64,000 nt of DNA from Halobacteriales archaeon QS_4_69_225 (lineage in GTDB: Archaea > Halobacteriota > Halobacteria > Halobacteriales > Haloarculaceae): contig PXRL01000022.1 in assembly GCA_003020965.1 (NCBI GenBank), positions 1 to 64,000 on the forward strand. Reading direction: 5' to 3'. The position numbers were made by a program, and so were the translations under genes. Each line of letters opens with the position of its first letter. Position 1 is the first letter of the stretch. Below the pieces are notes generated by a model. That model searched no databases. It saw only the letters and a program-made list of their open reading frames with translations, and was not told the origin of the DNA. Positions 35,546-43,192 of the stretch are shown here, piece after piece.

Positions 35546-35591
35546 GCCGACTGAGATTCCCACGGAGGAAACCCCGGCATTCACGCCGGGG
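35430..35591 (+). ncRNA. Candidate guide RNA (omegaRNA/sotRNA) of the tnpB element
   Basis: In haloarchaea the 3' end of IS1341-type tnpB genes gives a sense-overlapping RNA, now understood as the TnpB guide. Two stem-loops fit here: 35505-35520 (CCGCCG, CCAA, CGGCGG) inside the tnpB end and 35572-35591 at the right end. The guide would be read from bases just after the element. The 5' end is a guess. Confidence 0.4.
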
Positions 35592-35597
35592 AGGATG

Positions 35598-35807
35598 TCA
35601 TTCCAGGTAACCGAGGTCCTGTAGCTGATCGGTTATCTCCTCGAACTCCGCCTCCGTCAGTTCGCCCTGCCGCTGGTGCTGGATGACGATGCTCCGCAGC
35701 AGAAACCGGACCAGGTCGCTGGTCGAGGAGAAGCTCGTCCCCTCGATGGTCTCCTCGACCCGGTCGGCGAGATCTTTCGGAATCGAGACGGTGGTGTACT
35801 CCGTCAT
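35598..35807 (-). CDS. Ribbon-helix-helix (CopG-like) DNA-binding protein
   Basis: A 69-residue protein with a strand TEYTTVSIPKDLADRVEETI then helices TSFSSTSDLVRFLLRSIVIQ, the ribbon-helix-helix pattern. It probably binds DNA as a dimer and regulates nearby genes. I start at ATG 35807, where TTVSIPKDLADRV begins at the usual position. The stop codon TGA (35598-35600) is formed by the terminal TCA of the tnpB element, so the insertion may have set or replaced the natural end (…LQDLGYLE). Confidence 0.8.
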   Translation of the reverse strand: MTEYTTVSIPKDLADRVEETIEGTSFSSTSDLVRFLLRSIVIQHQRQGELTEAEFEEITDQLQDLGYLE

Positions 35808-35887
35808 ACCCCCGACGAGGCCCGCCGTCCGCATAGGCGTTGGCAAGTCGGGAGCATTTACGGTGATGAACGCCCAAGGCTCGGATA

Positions 35888-36217
35888 ATGGGAGTCCGAC
35901 CACCACAGCAGGACACCGACGACGAGGTTGAGACGATCGCCTTCGGCATCGCGGCCCTCGACGAGCACCTGGAGCGGGCGGACGTGACCTTCCCGACGAC
36001 CGGCGCGGAGCTGCTGTCGCGTCTCGACGATCCCTCGGTGCCGTACGACGCCAAGGGCAACGAGATGCGGCTGTCGGCGGCGCTGGAGGAGACCCACGCC
36101 GACGAGTTCGAGACGAGACAGAACCTGTTGAACGCGCTGCACCCCGTCTTCGAGGCCAGGCGGGAGCGCGCCAACAACAGCATCGTCGGTCGACTCCGGG
36201 CGCTGCTGCCCTTCTAG
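35888..36217 (+). CDS. DUF5789 family protein
   Basis: A 109-residue acidic protein (MGVRPPQQDTDDEVETIAFG). The core FGIAALDEHLERADVTFPTT, then GNEMRLSAALEETHADEFET and LLNALHPVFEARRERA, looks like the conserved haloarchaeal family that I believe is DUF5789. It is helical and soluble with no known role. Its stop overlaps the convergent aglJ stop by four bases. Confidence 0.65.
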   Translation: MGVRPPQQDTDDEVETIAFGIAALDEHLERADVTFPTTGAELLSRLDDPSVPYDAKGNEMRLSAALEETHADEFETRQNLLNALHPVFEARRERANNSIVGRLRALLPF

Positions 36218-37149
36218 TCCTCGAACTCCCGGAGTCGGTCGGACAGCTCCTCGAGCCGGCGCGTCTGCTCGCGGTTCACCGAGACGATGATGTCCGAGAG
36301 CACGCCGAACATGAACAGCTGCGTCGACAGTAGGACCAGAAACGCCGACAGTAACGCGATGACCTCGTGGGAAACCCCGTTGGCGAGGAAGTCGTACGCC
36401 ACGTACCCCGCGAGCCCGATCCCGAAAAGCGCGCCGACGCTGGCGACGAACCCGAAGTAAAACAGCGGGTTGTTGGTCTTCGTTAGCGCGTACAGCGTGA
36501 AGACGATCCGGCCGCCGTCGCGCAGGGGATGAAGGTTCGTCTCGGAGCCGCCGGGTCGCCGCTCGTAGCGGACCGGAGCCACCTCGGTGGCGACGCCGTT
36601 GCGGACGCACTCGACGGCCAACTCGGTTTCGATGCCGAACCCCTCGGCGTCGAGCCGGAACCGCTCGAAGGACTCGCGGGTGAACGCCCGGTAGCCGGAG
36701 AGGATGTCCTGGAGGTCCCGGCCGTGGACCGTCGCGAACAGCCGGTTGATGATGCGGTTGCCGACGCGGTTGAGCCGCGTCATCGCCCCCGGCTCCATGT
36801 CGGCGAAGCGGTCGCCGATGACATGGTCGGCCCGGCCCTCGAACAACGGCTCGAGCATCCGGTCGGCGTCGGCAGGCCGGTAGGTGCCGTCGCCGTCGGC
36901 CATCAGCACGTACTCCCGGTCGACGGTGGCGACGCCCTCCCGGACGGCCTGACCCTTGCCGGCGCCCGACTGCGTCATGACGCAGGCGCCGTGCTCGCGG
37001 GCGATCTCGCGGGTCCCGTCCGTCGAGTTGCCGTCGACGACCAGCACGTGCTCGAAGCCCGCGTCCCGGAAGCCCGCGACCACGTCGCCGATGGTCTCGG
37101 CCTCCTCGAGGGTCGGCAGCAGCACGCAGACGTCCGAACGGTCGACCAT
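36214..37149 (-). CDS. aglJ: S-layer glycoprotein N-glycosyltransferase AglJ
   Basis: AglJ, a GT2 enzyme, adds the first sugar to dolichol phosphate in haloarchaeal N-glycosylation. The 311-residue protein has the nucleotide-sugar domain at the start (VCVLLPTLEEAETIGDVVAG, VLVVDGNSTDGT, and the metal-binding LMADGDGTY), a processive-type middle (GDRFADMEPGAMTRLNRVGN, DILSGYRAFTRE) and two C-terminal membrane helices (LFYFGFVASVGALFGIGLAG and VIALLSAFLVLLSTQLFMFG). Start ATG 37149 follows TTTTATT at 37174-37180 by about 28 bases. It diverges from aglB, as in other haloarchaea. Confidence 0.92.
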   Translation of the reverse strand: MVDRSDVCVLLPTLEEAETIGDVVAGFRDAGFEHVLVVDGNSTDGTREIAREHGACVMTQSGAGKGQAVREGVATVDREYVLMADGDGTYRPADADRMLEPLFEGRADHVIGDRFADMEPGAMTRLNRVGNRIINRLFATVHGRDLQDILSGYRAFTRESFERFRLDAEGFGIETELAVECVRNGVATEVAPVRYERRPGGSETNLHPLRDGGRIVFTLYALTKTNNPLFYFGFVASVGALFGIGLAGYVAYDFLANGVSHEVIALLSAFLVLLSTQLFMFGVLSDIIVSVNREQTRRLEELSDRLREFED

Positions 37150-37256
37150 CTGCCGGAGGTCCGACGCCGAGCGGAATAAAAGGTGAGCCTTCGCCGCCGG
37201 CCCCTTCGACGCGCAATGGAAAAGGCTTATCCGCGTTTTGACGGTTGTTCGACGCA

Positions 37257-40136
37257 ATGAGCCAGCGGTGGGACAAACTCGAGGAGCGGCTCGGCGAGTA
37301 CGAGTCGGAACTCGACGCCGTCTATCGACTGTACCACATCCCCGTCCTCGCGGCGCTGATGACGTTCATGCTGTGGGTTCGGGTGCGTCACTACGAGCGG
37401 ATGATCGGCGAGAACGGCCAGCCGCTGTACCGCGGCAACGACCCTTACTACCACCGCCGGACGACCGACTACGTCATCCGGAACTACCCGTTCAATATGC
37501 CGTACGAGGTCTGGACCGGCTTCGACACCGGCACCGCTGTCGGGCAGTTCGGCACCATCTTCGACCAGATCGTCGCGACGATCGCGCTGATCGTCGGTCT
37601 CGGGTCGCCGTCGGAGTCGACCGTCACGCTCGTCACCGTTCTGACGCCGCCCGTCGTCGCCGTTCTCTGTGTCCCGCCGATGTACGTCGTCGGCCGGCGG
37701 CTCGGCGGCCGCTTCGGCGGGCTCATCGCGGTCGTCCTGTTGGCGCTGACTCCCGGTCAGTTCCTCTCCCGGAGCGTCGCCGGCGTCTACGACCACCACA
37801 TCGCGGAGGTGCTCGGGACGCTGCTGGCGCTGGTGGTCGGTATGCGGATGCTCACCGTCGCCCAGCGCGAGAAGCCCATCTACGAGTTCGTCGAAACCCG
37901 CGAGGTGGACCTGCTGCGCCGACCCGTCGCGTGGGGCGCCGGCTTCGGTGCCGCCCTCGCGCTGACGATGCTCGTGTGGCCGCCGGCGATCTTCCTCGTC
38001 GGCATCTACGGTATCTTCCTGTTCGTCCATCTCTCCTTCGAGTTCGTCCGCGGGCACAGCCCCGACCACGTCGCCATTCCGTCGGTCGTCGCCATGCTGG
38101 TCACCGCGGTTCTCCTGCTGCCCTTCCTGACGGCCGTCGAACTCGACACGACGTCGATATCGTTGCTGCAGCCGCTGCTCGTGCTGCTCGTCGCCGGCGG
38201 CGCGGCCTTCATGGCCGCCGTCGCGCGGCTGTGGGAGCGTCGAGAGCTGTCCAGACTCGGCTATCCGGCCGGCGTCGGCGCCACCGGGCTCGTCGCGGCC
38301 GGCGTCCTCGCGGTCGCCGCCCCGGAGACGTTCGATTTCCTGCTCGGCCAGGTCGAACGAGTCGCCGGCCTCGGCTCGACCGACACCGCCGCGACCGTCG
38401 GGGAGGCGCAGGCGACGGACGACCCGCTGAATTTCTTCTTCCGCAACTACGGGCTGGCCATCTACACGGCCGCCGTCGGCGTGCTTGCCATCCTGGTCCG
38501 GGCGCTGTTCGCCGACCGACCCCGCGCGGAGCAGCTCCTCGTCGCCGTCTTCACCGCAACCTTGGTGCTGTTCACGCTGACGCAGATTCGGTTCGACTAC
38601 TACCTCGCCGTCGGCGTCGCCGCGGCGAACGCCTACCTCGTCGGCCAGATACTCGGGTTCATCGACCTCGAGTCGGTGCGGACGGACGCCACGAACCTCC
38701 AGCCGTTCCACGTGTTCGTCGTCGCCGCCGTGCTGTTCGTCGTCGCCGGGCCGCTCGTGGCGACGGCCGCACCGATGGCGGCGGCCGACAGTGCGGCGAG
38801 ACCCGGCGAGTACCAGGACTGGGAGGGAAGCCTCGAGTGGCTCTCCGAGGAGACACCGGCGGTCGGCGGCTACGGCGGGGCCGACAACGCCGACGACATC
38901 GAGTACTTCGGCACGTACCAGCGGACGGACGACTTCGAGTACGGAACCGGTATGTACGGCGTGATGTCGTGGTGGGACTACGGCCACTACATCACCTACG
39001 GCGGCGAGCGGGTTCCGGTGGCGAACCCGTTCCAGCAGAACGCCGGAGAGGCAGCCGACTTCCTGCTCGCGGGCAATGAGTCGGAGTCGATCGAGGCCCT
39101 GGAGGCCGACAGCGGCGAGGGGTCCGGGACCCGGTACGTCATGATCGACTACAAGCTCGGCTACGCGGGCACGACGAAGTACAACGCCCCGGTGGTGTTC
39201 GAGTCCCGGCACGGTCTCGATCGGAGCGACGTCGGCATCTCGATCGTCCGGAACAGACAGGTTCTGCCGGTCAGCGTCCACACCCAGCGGGCCTACGAGA
39301 GCATGCGGGTCCGGCTCTACCAGTTCCACGGCAGCGCCCGCGGGCCGGCTTCGTTCGTCGTCAACTTCGGCGAACTCGACCGCGAGGGGGGCTTCGGGAC
39401 GCTGCCGTCGCAGGAGTCCGACGAGCCCATCATCGAACGCAACTACAACACGTCGGAGGAGGCCAGACAGGCCGCCGCGAGCGACCCGACGAAGGTTCAC
39501 GGCGGGCTGTTCGGGCGGCCGTCGGAGCGGGTCGAGGCGCTCGAACACTTCCGGCTCGTCCACGCCAGCGAGCCGTCCTCGAACAGCCGACTCGACAACC
39601 CGCCCATCTTCGAGGCGCAGCCGGGTCGAGAGGGGCCGGCGATCCCCTACGTGAAGACCTTCGAGCGCGTCGAGGGCGCGACCATCGAAGGCACCGGCCC
39701 GGCCAACACGGAGGTCCGGGCGGACGTCGTCATGGAGATCCCGACGACGGGACAGACGTTCACCTACCGGCAGTTCGCCGAAACCGACGAGCAGGGGAAC
39801 TTCGAGATGACCGTCCCGTACTCGACGACCGGTTACGACGAGTACGGCACCGAGGCCGGCTACACGAACGTCAGCGTCCGGGCCAACAGCAGCTACCAGT
39901 TCGTCGCGACGTCGAACGACCGGGCCTTCTTCGGCGAGACCGACGTCACCGAGGGGCAGGTCGTCGGCGAGAACGACACCGCATCGCGGGTCGAACTCGA
40001 GACGCCCGCGGAGCCGGCGAACGGCGGAGGCGACGGGACCGACGGATCGGGGGACTCCGACGGCTCGGGCGGTGACGGGTCCGGCGAGTCGGGCAGTTCC
40101 GACGGCTCGGAACGGCGCGGCCTCCGGGCGCTCTGA
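37257..40136 (+). CDS. aglB: Oligosaccharyltransferase AglB (STT3 type)
   Basis: AglB moves the lipid-linked glycan to Asn in N-x-S/T sites of secreted proteins, on the outer face of the membrane. The 959-residue protein has a multi-helix N-terminal half with the metal-binding GNDPYYHRR motif near residue 64 and a soluble C-terminal half with the catalytic-site signature SWWDYGHYITY. A long acidic beta-rich region follows, and the C-terminus ends in a glycine-, serine- and aspartate-rich tail (GSGDSDGSGGDGSGESGSSD). A TATA-like GGCTTATCC is centred about 28 bases before ATG 37257, facing away from the aglJ promoter. The next gene starts on the base after its stop. Confidence 0.96.
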   Translation: MSQRWDKLEERLGEYESELDAVYRLYHIPVLAALMTFMLWVRVRHYERMIGENGQPLYRGNDPYYHRRTTDYVIRNYPFNMPYEVWTGFDTGTAVGQFGTIFDQIVATIALIVGLGSPSESTVTLVTVLTPPVVAVLCVPPMYVVGRRLGGRFGGLIAVVLLALTPGQFLSRSVAGVYDHHIAEVLGTLLALVVGMRMLTVAQREKPIYEFVETREVDLLRRPVAWGAGFGAALALTMLVWPPAIFLVGIYGIFLFVHLSFEFVRGHSPDHVAIPSVVAMLVTAVLLLPFLTAVELDTTSISLLQPLLVLLVAGGAAFMAAVARLWERRELSRLGYPAGVGATGLVAAGVLAVAAPETFDFLLGQVERVAGLGSTDTAATVGEAQATDDPLNFFFRNYGLAIYTAAVGVLAILVRALFADRPRAEQLLVAVFTATLVLFTLTQIRFDYYLAVGVAAANAYLVGQILGFIDLESVRTDATNLQPFHVFVVAAVLFVVAGPLVATAAPMAAADSAARPGEYQDWEGSLEWLSEETPAVGGYGGADNADDIEYFGTYQRTDDFEYGTGMYGVMSWWDYGHYITYGGERVPVANPFQQNAGEAADFLLAGNESESIEALEADSGEGSGTRYVMIDYKLGYAGTTKYNAPVVFESRHGLDRSDVGISIVRNRQVLPVSVHTQRAYESMRVRLYQFHGSARGPASFVVNFGELDREGGFGTLPSQESDEPIIERNYNTSEEARQAAASDPTKVHGGLFGRPSERVEALEHFRLVHASEPSSNSRLDNPPIFEAQPGREGPAIPYVKTFERVEGATIEGTGPANTEVRADVVMEIPTTGQTFTYRQFAETDEQGNFEMTVPYSTTGYDEYGTEAGYTNVSVRANSSYQFVATSNDRAFFGETDVTEGQVVGENDTASRVELETPAEPANGGGDGTDGSGDSDGSGGDGSGESGSSDGSERRGLRAL

Positions 40137-41117
40137 ATGGCCGACGCCAACGCCGACGCCGACGTCGACGCCGACACCGATGCCGGCGCCCGCGCGTGGC
40201 TCGTCGTCTATCTCAAGGGTGCCTGCATGGGCGCGGCCGACACGGTTCCGGGCGTCTCCGGCGGCACCATCGCGGTCATCGTCGGCGTCTACGAGCGGCT
40301 CATCGCCGCGCTCACGTCGATCGACCCGCGGTCGGTCCGCCACGTCGCCTCGCTGCACACCGCCGCGGGCCGCGCCACGCTGGCGGAGGACCTGCTCCGG
40401 ATGGACGCCCCGTTCCTGCTCGCCCTGGGCGCGGGCGTGCTGTCGGCCGCCGCCACGATCGCGTCGGCGATGAGCGTCGCCGTCGAGCGGTATCCCGCGC
40501 CGACGAACGCGTTCTTCTTTGGGCTCATCGCGGCGTCGGCGGTCGTTCTCTCCCGCTACGTGGACGCCGCGACGCCGCGGCGGGCGGCCGTCGCCGCCGT
40601 CGGGGTCGTCTTCGCGTTTCTCGTGACCGACCCCTCGCTTTCCGGCGGCGGCGACGGGGCGACGCCGCCGGTGCTGTTCGTCGCCGGGGCGATCGCCATC
40701 TCCGCGATGGTCCTACCGGGGGTCTCCGGTGCCTTCCTCCTCTACGTGATGGGACAGTACGAGGCCGCGACCCGCATCCCCCGGGACGTCGCGGGCGGCG
40801 TGGTGGCCGCCCTCGGCGGCGACGTCGGACCGCTGCTGGCGGCGCTCGTCCCGTTCGTCTCCTTCGTCGGCGGCGCCCTCGTGGGTCTGTTCTCGGTGGC
40901 CTACGTGGTCCGGGCGGCCCTCGAACGCCACCGCGAGGCGACGCTCGTCTTTCTCGTCAGCCTCATGATCGGGGCGCTCAGACTGCCCGTCAACGAGGTC
41001 CGGACGAACGTCGAGGGGCCGCCGACGGAGGTGGCGGTCGTCGCGGCCGTCCCCGTCGTCGTCGGCGCGGGACTCGTCTTCGCGCTGGACCGCCACACCG
41101 ACGATCTGGAGTACTGA
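40137..41117 (+). CDS. DUF368 protein, candidate polyprenyl/dolichyl-phosphate translocase
   Basis: A 326-residue membrane protein with about nine helices. It has two copies of the DUF368 signature: GACMGAADTVPGVSGGTIAV near the N-terminus and ISAMVLPGVSGAFLLYVMGQ in the middle. Bacterial DUF368 members (PopT) recycle undecaprenyl phosphate across the membrane. Here the gene starts immediately after aglB with no gap. AglB releases dolichol (pyro)phosphate on the outer face, so a recycling role is a sensible inference. The first 18 residues are an Asp/Ala-rich run (ADANADADVDADTDAGA) of low complexity. Confidence 0.85.
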   Translation: MADANADADVDADTDAGARAWLVVYLKGACMGAADTVPGVSGGTIAVIVGVYERLIAALTSIDPRSVRHVASLHTAAGRATLAEDLLRMDAPFLLALGAGVLSAAATIASAMSVAVERYPAPTNAFFFGLIAASAVVLSRYVDAATPRRAAVAAVGVVFAFLVTDPSLSGGGDGATPPVLFVAGAIAISAMVLPGVSGAFLLYVMGQYEAATRIPRDVAGGVVAALGGDVGPLLAALVPFVSFVGGALVGLFSVAYVVRAALERHREATLVFLVSLMIGALRLPVNEVRTNVEGPPTEVAVVAAVPVVVGAGLVFALDRHTDDLEY

Positions 41118-41119
41118 TC

Positions 41120-41698
41120 ATGGCCGACAGCCCGACGCTGACGACGCTCGCCCTGTTCGCGGTCGTCTTCGGACTGCAGTCGTTCGGCGGGCTAGTCGGC
41201 GTCCCGCCGGCGGCGTTCGTCCTCGCGTGGCCGCTGGCGGAGTACCCCTCGGCGGTGGTGCTGAGCGTCTACGCCCACGGGAACCTCGGGCACCTGGTCG
41301 CCAACACGCTCGCGCTGGCGGTCGTCGGACCGCTCGTCGCCTACGTGACGACGCCGCTGCGGTTCCACGCGTTCTTCGTCGTTTCCGGCGCCGTCGCGGG
41401 GCTGGCGCAGGTGCTCGTGACGGTCCCGTTCGGGGCGACGGGCGTCCTCGGCGGCAGCGGCGCCATCTTCGCGCTGTTCGGCTACCTGCTGGTCGGCAAC
41501 CGGGCCTCGAACCGGGCGCTGTCGTGGCTGCCGGTCGGCGCCCGCGGCTCGCTGCTGCTGTTCGCCGTTCTCGCCGGGGTGACGACGCTGGCGACCGCCG
41601 CTCCCGGGGTCGCACTCGTGGCGCACTTCGTCGGCTTCCTCGTCGGCGCCGCCGTCGGCCGCGGCCGCCTGCTCCACGTCGACGCCCCGGCGGCCTGA
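41120..41698 (+). CDS. Rhomboid family intramembrane serine protease
   Basis: A 192-residue membrane protease. The catalytic serine lies in GVLGGSGAIFALFGYLL (GxSG type) and the histidine in LVAHFVGFLVGAAVGR, with HGNLGHLVANTLAL as the conserved loop and helix 2. It has six likely helices and no extra domains. It starts 2 bases after the DUF368 stop and is probably co-transcribed with aglB. In Haloferax a rhomboid protease affects protein glycosylation, so this linkage is of interest, though a direct role here is inference. Confidence 0.9.
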   Translation: MADSPTLTTLALFAVVFGLQSFGGLVGVPPAAFVLAWPLAEYPSAVVLSVYAHGNLGHLVANTLALAVVGPLVAYVTTPLRFHAFFVVSGAVAGLAQVLVTVPFGATGVLGGSGAIFALFGYLLVGNRASNRALSWLPVGARGSLLLFAVLAGVTTLATAAPGVALVAHFVGFLVGAAVGRGRLLHVDAPAA

Positions 41699-41766
41699 AC
41701 GGCGAGACGAACGATACGGCACAGCACAACGCAACACCGAAGGTCCGGCGGGACCCAGCCCGGCAC

Positions 41767-42468
41767 ATGTACGAGGCCGTCCACGCGTACCCCGACGGCG
41801 AGGCGACGGTCGCCCGGCTGGCGCGGACGGCCGCCGACCGCGGCTACGAGGGGGTGGCCGTCCGCAACCACGGCGACGCCCAGCCGGAGTACGACGCCGG
41901 GGCGGTCGCCGACGCCTCCGACGTCGACGTCGTCCGGGGCATCGAGATCCGGACCGACGACGCCGGCCGGGCCAGCGGGCTCGTCGGCAACTACCGCTCG
42001 AAGCGAGAGCTCGTCTGCGTCCACGGCGGCCCGCTGAACCGCTTCGCGGTCGAGCAGCCGAAGGTGGACGTCCTCGCACACCCGATGCGGGACGGCGACG
42101 TCAACCACGTCCTCGCGAGGGCCGCCGCCGACAACGGCGTCCACCTGGAGTTCAACCTCGGGCGCGTCCTCCGGCGGGACGGCGGCGCCCGGGTCCGGGC
42201 GGTCGAGGGACTCCGGAAGCTGCGCGAACTCGTCGAGCAGTACGACGCGCCGTTCGTCGTCTCGGCGGACGCCCGCTCGCATCTCGAACTCCGGGCGCCG
42301 CGGGAGCTGTGCGCCGTCGGCGAGGCCGTCGGCCTCGACCGCGAGACGATCGAGACCGGGCTGGCGCGGTGGGGCGAACTCGCCGCCCGCAACCGACGGC
42401 GCCGCTCCGAGACGTTCATGGAGCCCGGCGTGCGTATCGACGACCACGAGCATGAAGAGGAGTCATGA
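41767..42468 (+). CDS. rnp3: RNase P protein component 3 (Rpp30)
   Basis: A protein subunit of archaeal RNase P with a TIM-barrel-like fold. The 233 residues show MYEAVHAYPDGEATVARLAR at the start, GYEGVAVRNHGD, IEIRTDD, VDVLAHPMRDGDVNHVLARA and PFVVSADARSHLELRAPREL. The stop overlaps the next gene by 17 bases, so the two are translated together. In many haloarchaea this gene, the methyltransferase and Rpp14/psmA form one cluster; here the second half of that cluster lies 24 kb away. Confidence 0.93.
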   Translation: MYEAVHAYPDGEATVARLARTAADRGYEGVAVRNHGDAQPEYDAGAVADASDVDVVRGIEIRTDDAGRASGLVGNYRSKRELVCVHGGPLNRFAVEQPKVDVLAHPMRDGDVNHVLARAAADNGVHLEFNLGRVLRRDGGARVRAVEGLRKLRELVEQYDAPFVVSADARSHLELRAPRELCAVGEAVGLDRETIETGLARWGELAARNRRRRSETFMEPGVRIDDHEHEEES

Positions 42469-43057
42469 GGAACACGCCGCCCGTTTCGACGAGAAGGCCG
42501 CCGACTACGACGACGACGCGACCCCGGAGTACCGCGCCTGCGTCTCGCTCGTCGTCGACCACGCCGACCCCGACCCGGACGACGTCGTCGTCGACCTGGG
42601 CTGCGGGACGGGGGCGGTCGGGCTCCGGCTGGCGACCGACGCCGACCGGGTCGTCGGCCGCGACATCAGCGAGGGAATGATGGAGCAGGCCCGCCGGAAA
42701 GCCGCCGAGCGCGGCCTCGATAACGTCACCGTCGAGGAGGGGACGTTCCGGGAGCCGAACTACGATGGCCCGGCGGACGTCGTCGTCTCGAACTTCGCGA
42801 TGCACCACCTCGCCGACGAGGAAAAGCGGGCGGCGCTGGAGGTCATCGCCGGCATGGAGCCGCGGCGGTTCGTCCTCGGAGACGTGATGTTCTTCGGCGA
42901 GCCGGACCCCGAGGCGCCGTTCTACAGCCCCGCGGTCGACGACCCGGCGACGGTCGGAGTGCTCGCCGACGCGCTGACGGCGGCGGGATTCTCGCTGACT
43001 GCCGTCGAGATGGTCCACGAACAGGTCGGCGTTCTCGTCGCCGAGCGGGCGCCGTGA
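42452..43057 (+). CDS. Class I SAM-dependent methyltransferase
   Basis: A 201-residue methyltransferase with the SAM-binding motif VVDLGCGTGAVGLRLA and a post-I acidic GRDISEGM. The motif IV region is NYDGPADVVVSNFAMHHLAD. Its 5' end overlaps rnp3 by 17 bases, so it is likely linked to RNA metabolism. The substrate is not known. The fixed association with RNase P genes suggests a tRNA or RNA role, but it could be a small-molecule enzyme. Confidence 0.85.
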   Translation: MKRSHEEHAARFDEKAADYDDDATPEYRACVSLVVDHADPDPDDVVVDLGCGTGAVGLRLATDADRVVGRDISEGMMEQARRKAAERGLDNVTVEEGTFREPNYDGPADVVVSNFAMHHLADEEKRAALEVIAGMEPRRFVLGDVMFFGEPDPEAPFYSPAVDDPATVGVLADALTAAGFSLTAVEMVHEQVGVLVAERAP

Positions 43058-43090
43058 GGCCCGCGGTCAGAAGAGGTGATACAGCATCGC

Positions 43091-43192
43091 GTGAACCGCC
43101 TCGGGGTCAATGGTTCGAGGGACGTAGTCCCTCGCCTATCACGGAAATCTCTGATTTCCGTACGACCCCGATGCACTCGGCCTGCTCCGCCT
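43091..43192. repeat. 102-bp hairpin-bearing insertion in the DUF420 gene
   Basis: Removing exactly these 102 bases restores MGIAIY-AMLYHLF-stop in frame, the normal end of the gene. The insert holds two triloop palindromes: 43116-43134 (CGAGGGAC, GTA, GTCCCTCG) and 43141-43161 (ACGGAAATC, TCT, GATTTCCGT). Bases 43138-43166 align with part of the tract at 57.6 kb. No clear target duplication is seen; the flanks contain GCATCGC and its reverse complement GCGATGC. Confidence 0.75.

Larger units (their letters stand above)
34128..35600 (+). mobile_element. IS200/IS605-family element with tnpB only (IS1341 type)
   Basis: The left end has a stem-loop at 34128-34147 (TGAAGTAG, loop TTCG, CTGCTTCA). 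The right end has the stem-loop 35572-35591 (CCCCGGC, 6-base loop, GCCGGGG) followed by GAGGATGTCA, typical of haloarchaeal IS1341-type ends. There is no tnpA transposase, so movement would need a Y1 transposase supplied from elsewhere. The exact left boundary is uncertain by some tens of bases. The right end runs into the stop codon of the next gene. Confidence 0.7.
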
